Assembly: GCA_012797975.1 (NCBI GenBank)
Contig: JAAZOD010000004.1
Coordinates: forward strand, 1-64,000
Origin: Pelolinea sp.
GTDB lineage: Bacteria; Chloroflexota; Anaerolineae; Anaerolineales; Anaerolineaceae
Direction of reading: 5' to 3'
Length of the DNA: 64,000 nucleotides
The notes under the pieces are model-generated. The model had not been told where the DNA came from, made no database searches, and saw only the letters and a list, made by a program, of their open reading frames with translations. Shown piece by piece: positions 58,364 through 64,000 of this stretch (its first letter is position 1; every line of letters starts with the position of its first letter). The position numbers and the translations under genes are program-made.

Positions 58364-60223
58364 GTGAAGTCTAGTTTTCAAACCAATTTCGTTTATCTAC
58401 TGATTTTCATTGCAATCCTTGCAATGGTTTTTCTCAATTTTGACCAAACCGCAAATCAGAATTCTTTTACCATTAATGAATTGGCTTCCCGCATCAAAGC
58501 CGGAGAGATACAAAAGATCACCGAAGATGAAAACTCCTTGACGATCATCACGAAAGATGAACAGGAATACACATCGACCAAGGAAAGTGGCTCCACTCTG
58601 GTAGAACAGCTTACCCAATATGGGTTGACTGCTGAAGACCTGCAATCATCGAACGTAACAATCGAGATAACTCAACCAGGGGCTTGGGGCGATATTCTCT
58701 CCATTCTCAGTTATTTCCTGCCTTTCGTGTTCATTGGCATAATGTTCTATTTCATTTTCCGCCAGGCACAGGGAACCAATAATTCCGCCATGGCTTTTGG
58801 AAAATCACGGGCAAAAATGTTCACTGGCGATAAACCCAAAGTGACTTTTCAAGATGTGGCGGGAGTGGACGAAGCCAAAGAAGAACTGGCCGAAGTGGTG
58901 GAATTCTTGCGTGAACCGCAGAAATTCATCTCGCTGGGTGCTCGCATTCCCAAAGGTGTTTTGCTGGTGGGCCCACCCGGAGGCGGTAAAACCCTCCTGG
59001 CAAAAGCCGTTTCCGGTGAGGCGGGAGTACCCTTCTTCTCGATCTCCGGTTCAGAATTCGTGGAGATGTTCGTTGGTGTGGGTGCCAGCCGTGTCCGCGA
59101 CCTGTTTGATCAGGCCAAGAAACATTCGCCCTGCATTGTATTCATCGACGAAATTGATGCTGTCGGTCGCCATCGCGGTGCCGGATTAGGCGGCAGCCAT
59201 GACGAACGCGAGCAAACCCTCAACCAAATGCTGGTTGAAATGGACGGTTTTGATACAGACACCAATGTCATTATTATGGCAGCCACCAACCGCCCGGATA
59301 TCCTTGACCCGGCCCTGACCCGCCCCGGTCGTTTCGACCGTCAGGTGGTATTGGACCGCCCCGACGTGCGCGGTCGTGAAGCCATCCTGAATGTTCATGT
59401 GCGTGGAAAACCGATCGCCAAGGAAGTGGATTTGTCACTGCTCGCCAAAGGTACTCCCGGTTTTGTGGGAGCTGATATCGAGAACTTGGTCAACGAAGCA
59501 GCGATCCTGGCTGCACGCCGCAACAAGAAGATCATCGAACAGGACGATTTTGAAGAAGCCATTGAACGCGTGATCGCTGGGCCACAGCGCAAAAGCAGAT
59601 TAATCAGTGACGCTGAAAAACGCATCATTGCCTATCATGAAGCGGGGCATGCCATCGTCATTTCCTCCCTGCCCGATGCTGACCAAGTGCAGAAGATCTC
59701 CATCATCTCACGCGGTTTGGCTGCCGGCTACACCATTGCTTTACCCGATGATGACCATATGCTCACTTCAAAGAAGAAATTCGTTGCCGATATGACCGGT
59801 CTGTTAGGCGGCCGCGCGGCTGAAGAGATCATTTTCAACGATATCACTTCGGGTGCTGCCAACGATATCGAAAACGTTACAAAGTTGGCACGCAAAATGG
59901 TCACCCGGTTAGGGATGAGCAAAGAGCTTGGCCCGATGGTATATGGACAGAAAGACGAATTGGTATTTCTTGGTCGTGAGATCGGCGAACAGCGCGATTA
60001 TTCGGATGCTGTGGCTGAGAGAATTGATATCGAAGTACAAAAACTGGTTGATGCGGCTTATCAAGATGCCAAGAAAATCCTTCTGAAATACAAGAGCAAA
60101 CTGGATGAAGTAGCCAACAAACTATTGGAAGCAGAAACGCTCTCCAAGGATGAATTTGAAGCAATCTTCTCACCTTCGATTCAAAAGAACAGCGGTGGAG
60201 TACCACAGCTGAACCACGCGTGA
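58364..60223 (+). CDS. ftsH: ATP-dependent zinc metalloprotease FtsH
   Basis: A membrane-bound AAA+ protease that degrades misfolded membrane proteins and some regulators. The 619-residue protein has two membrane segments (residues about 9-25 and 108-128) around an outside loop. The AAA core carries Walker [11 protein letters not shown], Walker [12 protein letters not shown] and the SRH with [20 protein letters not shown] (quoted whole, 20 residues). The zinc site is HEAGH (about residue 423), with GGRAAEE following. The start is a GTG with GGAGG 6 bases upstream. Confidence 0.97.
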   Translation: MKSSFQTNFVYLLIFIAILAMVFLNFDQTANQNSFTINELASRIKAGEIQKITEDENSLTIITKDEQEYTSTKESGSTLVEQLTQYGLTAEDLQSSNVTIEITQPGAWGDILSILSYFLPFVFIGIMFYFIFRQAQGTNNSAMAFGKSRAKMFTGDKPKVTFQDVAGVDEAKEELAEVVEFLREPQKFISLGARIPKGVLLVGPPGGGKTLLAKAVSGEAGVPFFSISGSEFVEMFVGVGASRVRDLFDQAKKHSPCIVFIDEIDAVGRHRGAGLGGSHDEREQTLNQMLVEMDGFDTDTNVIIMAATNRPDILDPALTRPGRFDRQVVLDRPDVRGREAILNVHVRGKPIAKEVDLSLLAKGTPGFVGADIENLVNEAAILAARRNKKIIEQDDFEEAIERVIAGPQRKSRLISDAEKRIIAYHEAGHAIVISSLPDADQVQKISIISRGLAAGYTIALPDDDHMLTSKKKFVADMTGLLGGRAAEEIIFNDITSGAANDIENVTKLARKMVTRLGMSKELGPMVYGQKDELVFLGREIGEQRDYSDAVAERIDIEVQKLVDAAYQDAKKILLKYKSKLDEVANKLLEAETLSKDEFEAIFSPSIQKNSGGVPQLNHA

Positions 60224-60232
60224 TCAGTCAAG

Positions 60233-60266
60233 AAACGGCTTTGAACAATCAAAGCCGTTTTTCTTT
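60233..60266. terminator. Bidirectional terminator between ftsH and the acyl-CoA synthetase gene
   Basis: An 11-bp stem AAACGGCTTTG/CAAAGCCGTTT with a 6-base loop and T-rich tail (TTCTTT). It starts 10 bases past ftsH and overlaps the last codons of the convergent gene, so it can end both transcripts. Confidence 0.85.
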
Positions 60267-61946
60267 GTACATTTTGACCAATTCCCTGCGCAGCATCTTT
60301 CCAACGCTTGTGCGGGGTATCTCTTGAATAAAATAGATCTCTTTGGGAATTTTGTATGCCACTAGGGATCGACGGCAATGTTCACGGATGGTTGTTTTGG
60401 TTATTGTGATACCCTCTTCCAGAACCAACCAGGCAACCACCTTCTCTTCTCCCATTCTGGTTGGAATACCTGCCACTGCAGCGCCACGAATTCCGGGCAC
60501 GCTCAGTAAAACGTCCTCAATCTCTTTGGGCCACACCTGAAATCCCCCTACTTTGATCACATCTTTCTTTCTATCGATGAAATAGAAAAAACCTTGCTCA
60601 TCCATGCGCACGATATCCCCCGTATGCAGCCAACCATCTTTCAGGGTTATGGCCGTTTCCTGTACCTGCTGGTAATATCCGGCCATTACCTGGGGACCCC
60701 TGATCAGCAATTCGCCGCTTTCGCCCACCGGCATGAGCACATTTTCTTTTTCAATATCAACGATTTTACACTCCACATCCGGCAGCGGTAATCCGAATGA
60801 TCCTGGCCGGGGATCTCCAAATAAGGGATTGCAGTGCGTAGCGGTGGGTGCTTCGGATAATCCGTAGCCTTCCACCAGCTTCCCCCCGGTAAGTTTTTCA
60901 AATTCCATTTTAATCTGAGGGTGAAGTGGAGCGGAACCGGAGATGCAGGCTTTCACCGATTTCAGATCGTATTTACCTTCCCGTACCGCAGGATTTCGAA
61001 TGATGGTTGCATAATTATTAGGAACTCCAGGGAAAAAGGTCACCTGCTGATCCACGATCGCTCTCAACAAAGCGTCTATATCACGCGCGTTCTCGATCAA
61101 TACGATCTTGGCAGCCAACCGAATACCCAGCACCATGCCCAGCACCATACCATACACATGATAAAGGGGAATGGCCGCCAAAAAAACTTCTTCAGCCACC
61201 TGCAGGTCACACCAATTCATGAATTGAATGGTATTGGCAACGATGTTGCGGTGTAAACCAATCGCAGGTTTGGGAATACCGGTGGTCCCACCGGAATATT
61301 GGTAAATAGCCGGATTATTCGGGCTGAAGGAATAATCCAGAGAAATGTTCTGGATGTTTTGCCGCAGGCATCGCATGAAATCAATGGGAAGCGTAACATC
61401 TGCAATATCATGATCATCCAGCAATTCCCGGTTGATCTGTCTGTCAACCCCTGTTTTCTTAAAATCATCTTTTCCTGAAACAATCACACACTCAATGGGA
61501 AATTTGTCCGCCATCTCAAGAAGGATCGGAAGCAGTTCATCCATGCAAAGCACACAATGAATATCACATTCCTGAATGATGCGGAGAAATTCCGGTTCTT
61601 TGTAAAATGGATTCATCGCCACCACGATGGCACCCACCTTGAGAACAGCAAAGAAAGCAATCACGTATTGGGGAGAATTAGGAAAGATCAACCCCACCCG
61701 ATCCCCGGCATGAATTCCTAAAAAGACCAACCATTTGGCAAGGTTGTCCGATGCTTGAGACACTTGTTGGTACGTCAATTCCTGCCCTTCATAACAAAGG
61801 CAAGTTCGCTGGGGAAATTCTCGCGCCGACCGCTCGAGGATTTGCGAAATGTTCAGGTCAGGATACAGCAAAGATCGTGAGACAAACAAATCATATTGGT
61901 CGAGCCACGGTTTTTGTGCGTAAGGATTCTTCTCAGTCCTGTTCAT
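60249..61946 (-). CDS. Long-chain acyl-CoA synthetase-like AMP-binding protein
   Basis: An adenylate-forming enzyme that activates fatty acids with ATP and CoA. The 565-residue protein has the phosphate loop YSGGTTGIPKPA (about residue 220), GYGLSEAPTATH (about 358), the hinge HTGDIVRMDEQGFFYFIDRKK (quoted in part: GDIVRMDEQG, FIDRKKD) and the catalytic C-terminal Lys in TSVGKMLRREL (about 546). The ATG at 61946 overlaps the miaA stop as ATGA; a GTG at 61952 is less likely. The chain length is unknown. It is the last gene of a yraN-miaA-acs unit. Confidence 0.9.
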   Translation of the reverse strand: MNRTEKNPYAQKPWLDQYDLFVSRSLLYPDLNISQILERSAREFPQRTCLCYEGQELTYQQVSQASDNLAKWLVFLGIHAGDRVGLIFPNSPQYVIAFFAVLKVGAIVVAMNPFYKEPEFLRIIQECDIHCVLCMDELLPILLEMADKFPIECVIVSGKDDFKKTGVDRQINRELLDDHDIADVTLPIDFMRCLRQNIQNISLDYSFSPNNPAIYQYSGGTTGIPKPAIGLHRNIVANTIQFMNWCDLQVAEEVFLAAIPLYHVYGMVLGMVLGIRLAAKIVLIENARDIDALLRAIVDQQVTFFPGVPNNYATIIRNPAVREGKYDLKSVKACISGSAPLHPQIKMEFEKLTGGKLVEGYGLSEAPTATHCNPLFGDPRPGSFGLPLPDVECKIVDIEKENVLMPVGESGELLIRGPQVMAGYYQQVQETAITLKDGWLHTGDIVRMDEQGFFYFIDRKKDVIKVGGFQVWPKEIEDVLLSVPGIRGAAVAGIPTRMGEEKVVAWLVLEEGITITKTTIREHCRRSLVAYKIPKEIYFIQEIPRTSVGKMLRRELVKMYKEKRL

Positions 61947-62878
61947 AGCCACCCTTCTTCCGAATAAATGTATGGGTAGATCTCTTCAATGACATCCGCT
62001 TGCATATCAAACCAACGAATGCGCGCATCCTCTTTCTTGAACCAATTTGCCTGATGTCTGATGAAAATACGCGTCCGCCTCTTGATCAATGCAATCGCTT
62101 CCTCCAACGTAATCTGATTTTGCAAATAACTGGATATTTCCTTGTATCCAATGGCAGACATAGAAGGCAAATCGGGAGCATATCCAGCTTTCATCAATTT
62201 TTCCGTCTCTTGGATCAGTCCATCCGCAAGCATCCGGTCGATGCGTTCATCCACGCGTTGATACAATTCAGTCCGTGGGCGCCGCAGACCTATGATCTTG
62301 AAATGATACGGGGGAGGATTTTTCGCCTTTTGCCTGGAAAACAATTCACCGGTGGAGAAGATCACCTCCAGCGCCCGGATGGAACGACGTACATTTTTCG
62401 GTTCAATGTTCCTGGCTGCTTCGGGGTCCAGAAAAGCAACCATACGATAGATAGAATCCGCGCCGGATTGTGCCGCTATTTTCTCCAGCGTTTCGCGAAA
62501 CTTCATATCCGGTCGGGCTTGGGGCAGCAGCCAGCCCTCCACAACTCCCCAGATATATTGACCTGTCCCTCCCACCAACAGAGGGATATTCCCCCGTTGT
62601 AATACAGCCGCAATTCGCTCATAGACCATCTTTTGGAATTGTGCCAAACTGATGGTCTCATTCGGTTCGGCAATGTCAATCAGGTGGTGAGGAATTGCCC
62701 GCATCTCTTCCAGGTGGGGCTTTGCGGTGCCGATATCCATGCCTTTATAAAAATAACGTGAATCCACAGAAATGACCTCACCGGAGATGCGTTTGGCCAG
62801 CTCGATAGAAAGGGATGTCTTTCCTACCGCGCTGGGACCGAGGATGACAACCACCGCTTCATTCACTGGTAATTGCAT
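61943..62878 (-). CDS. miaA: tRNA dimethylallyltransferase MiaA
   Basis: Adds a dimethylallyl group to A37 of tRNAs reading UNN codons. The 311-residue product has the P-loop LGPSAVGKTSLSIELA (residues about 12-27), SVDSRYFYKGMDIGTAKP (about 40), HHLIDI and LVGGTGQYIWGV (about 93), with a C-terminal RRTRIFIRHQANWF. The ATG at 62878 (MQLPVNEAVVV) is chosen; it overlaps the yraN end by 20 bases. The enzyme uses DMAPP, made by the isomerase encoded at 50.8 kb. Confidence 0.95.
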   Translation of the reverse strand: MQLPVNEAVVVILGPSAVGKTSLSIELAKRISGEVISVDSRYFYKGMDIGTAKPHLEEMRAIPHHLIDIAEPNETISLAQFQKMVYERIAAVLQRGNIPLLVGGTGQYIWGVVEGWLLPQARPDMKFRETLEKIAAQSGADSIYRMVAFLDPEAARNIEPKNVRRSIRALEVIFSTGELFSRQKAKNPPPYHFKIIGLRRPRTELYQRVDERIDRMLADGLIQETEKLMKAGYAPDLPSMSAIGYKEISSYLQNQITLEEAIALIKRRTRIFIRHQANWFKKEDARIRWFDMQADVIEEIYPYIYSEEGWL

Positions 62879-63224
62879 TTTCAATCCAATCATAACGAAG
62901 GGTACCTTTTTCCTGAAGGATGGTGATGACATCAATACGCCAGATACAATCCAACAGGTCATGTCCCTGTAAATAGTGCATACTGGAATTGATCAAAGCA
63001 TTTTTCTTTTTGGGGGTAATACTTTCTTCCGGGTACCCAAACACCTGGGAGGTGCGCGTCTTTATTTCAAAGAATAGAATTTGACCATTTTGCTTGCCGA
63101 TGATGTCAATCTCTCCATAAGGTGTATGGTAGTTCATCTCCAGGATCTCAATCCCTTTTTTCTGCAAGTAAGTGGCGGCTTGTTTTTCGCCATTTCTGCC
63201 AATTTGCATGCTTCGTTTGGTCAC
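62859..63224 (-). CDS. YraN/UPF0102 family endonuclease-like protein
   Basis: A 121-residue restriction-endonuclease-like protein. The family motifs are GRNGEKQAATYLQKKG (about residue 9), NYHTPYGEIDIIGKQNGQ (about 32), FFEIKTRTS (about 52) and the C-terminal RIDVITI, giving the D-x(n)-E-x-K catalytic core. Its function is unproven; relatives are often next to rnhB or competence genes. It is first in a unit with miaA. Confidence 0.88.
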   Translation of the reverse strand: MTKRSMQIGRNGEKQAATYLQKKGIEILEMNYHTPYGEIDIIGKQNGQILFFEIKTRTSQVFGYPEESITPKKKNALINSSMHYLQGHDLLDCIWRIDVITILQEKGTLRYDWIENAITSE

Positions 63225-63265
63225 ATTACAATCATAATAGAGAATCGTCGAACGGGAGATAAGAA

Positions 63266-64000
63266 ATGGAAATAAAAAACAGGAAATTTGATCTTTTGAA
63301 AACCATGAAACAGAAATCTTTTTTCATCTTGTTTCTTTTCGGTCTACTCATTGCAACGGGTTGCTCAAAACAATCCAATTTTTCCATTTTGGAATCCTCC
63401 GGGGAAAATCCTTCATTGCTCGTAGAAGAATATGAATTGGTCAGCGCGGACGTGGATACCCCCACCCATCTGGAATTCATGCAACGTTTGACCCCCACGA
63501 TCACTGAAAAACGCATGCGGTGGAAAAACCTCATCCCCAATCAAGTTGTACAGGACGCCAATGCCATTCTTTCAAAATACGGTTACAGCATCAAACACGA
63601 TGCCATGCTTTCCTCTTATACCTACCACCTCATGCAGGGATACACCATTCTTCTGGATGGTATCTATCCGGTCGGTTCTGCCACCGAAAATGCATCCCAA
63701 GACAATTTTGCTTTTTTGGTACAGTCGAATGATGGCATCTCCTATCTGCTGCAAAAGGATGGTGTCAAAGAATGGCAGCCAGGCAGCAGTGTCAGTTTTG
63801 CCCCTATTTATTTTGGGGATGAATTGATCTACCCGGTCATTTCCTCTACTATTCAGATCCTCTCGGAAAATGGCACCGTGATCTATAAGACATCACTGCC
63901 TTCCAATCCGGTGATGAATCCCATTGAAACTTTTGAAAAATGGAACGGTCACTGGATACTGGAAAAAGACGGCGAAGTGATCATGGATGGAAAATCGTTA
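63266..64000 (+). CDS. Lipoprotein of unknown function (5' part, cut by window end)
   Basis: The frame is open from an ATG at 63266, with GGGAGAT upstream, to the last base of the window (245 codons) and has no stop. Residues about 15-33 form a signal peptide (SFFILFLFGLLIATGC) with a lipobox Cys at 33. The mature part reads as a beta-rich secreted domain with repeated short motifs (HHGYTIL-like LMQGYTILLDGIYPV, and YLLQKDGVKEWQPGSSV), and the visible end EKDGEVIMDGKSL. No known family is recognised. It is divergent from yraN. Confidence 0.8.
   Translation, partial: MEIKNRKFDLLKTMKQKSFFILFLFGLLIATGCSKQSNFSILESSGENPSLLVEEYELVSADVDTPTHLEFMQRLTPTITEKRMRWKNLIPNQVVQDANAILSKYGYSIKHDAMLSSYTYHLMQGYTILLDGIYPVGSATENASQDNFAFLVQSNDGISYLLQKDGVKEWQPGSSVSFAPIYFGDELIYPVISSTIQILSENGTVIYKTSLPSNPVMNPIETFEKWNGHWILEKDGEVIMDGKSL

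Noticed and set aside
1-64000. CRISPR arrays, insertion sequences, rRNA operons
   Set aside because: Scanning for direct repeat-spacer patterns, transposase motifs and rRNA sequence found none. The only repeats are short hairpins and the tRNA-His fragment.

Overview
This 64 kb window looks like a chromosomal segment of an anaerobic bacterium with mid-range GC. The best guess is a member of the Chloroflexota, class Anaerolineae. That is inferred from the gene mix: a transaldolase/glucose-6-phosphate isomerase fusion, a sufCBD-x-SU operon with a divergent SufR-like regulator, a type 2 IPP isomerase next to a polyprenyl synthase, and an SPFH protein with a C-terminal helix-turn-helix. No rRNA or marker phylogeny could be run. 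Anaerobic, fermentative, hydrogen-handling life is supported directly by rubrerythrin and by a large hydrogenase locus.

Layout. 1-9.4 kb is an accessory stretch: an AT-rich gene of unknown function, rubrerythrin, an ABC-2 exporter (ATPase plus two permeases), an RDD membrane protein, two secreted lipoproteins (one large and glycosidase-like, one with WG repeats), a decayed partial tRNA-His copy, and an intact tRNA-His. hisS (9.4-10.7 kb) lies directly upstream of tRNA-His on the same strand.

10.7-29.0 kb is one continuous hydrogenase region on the + strand. It starts with four signalling or accessory genes (DRTGG, CBS-HATPase, DRTGG, PHP). Next come a NuoE-like subunit, a lone HATPase protein, an HndB-like [2Fe-2S] protein, a NuoF-like subunit with a C-terminal 2[4Fe-4S] domain, a second NuoE and NuoF pair, a NuoG-like electron hub, the [NiFe] small and large subunits, a maturation protease, and the complete maturation set hypABFCDE. 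The first diaphorase module and its accessory genes have the style of electron-bifurcating [FeFe] hydrogenases (Hnd/Hyd). The catalytic subunits are [NiFe], and the second NuoF is of the ordinary complex I/HoxF style. The combination suggests a multi-flavin [NiFe] hydrogenase that may couple H2, NAD(P)H and ferredoxin. It is the most interesting system in the window.

29-37 kb holds a methyltransferase, a PIG-L deacetylase, and the suf iron-sulfur assembly operon on the - strand. The suf operon is divergent from a sufR-like regulator and sufT, and both divergent promoters overlap one 10-bp inverted repeat. The suf system presumably supplies the many Fe-S clusters of the hydrogenase.

37-55 kb carries a serine palmitoyltransferase-like PLP enzyme, a ROK sugar kinase, a pentose-phosphate cluster (tkt, rpiB, tal-pgi), copper export (copZ, copA), pterin/folate synthesis (PTR1-like reductase, folB, folK, folE), isoprenoid genes (polyprenyl synthase, idi2), an acyl carrier protein, succinyl-CoA ligase (sucCD), and the SPFH-HTH protein with a helical partner.

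55-64 kb holds housekeeping genes: a small pilin-like membrane protein, comF, long hpf, efp (with Arg32 at the tip), ftsH, an acyl-CoA synthetase, miaA, a YraN nuclease-like protein, and the 5' part of a lipoprotein cut by the window end. No CRISPR array, insertion sequence, transposase or rRNA gene was seen.
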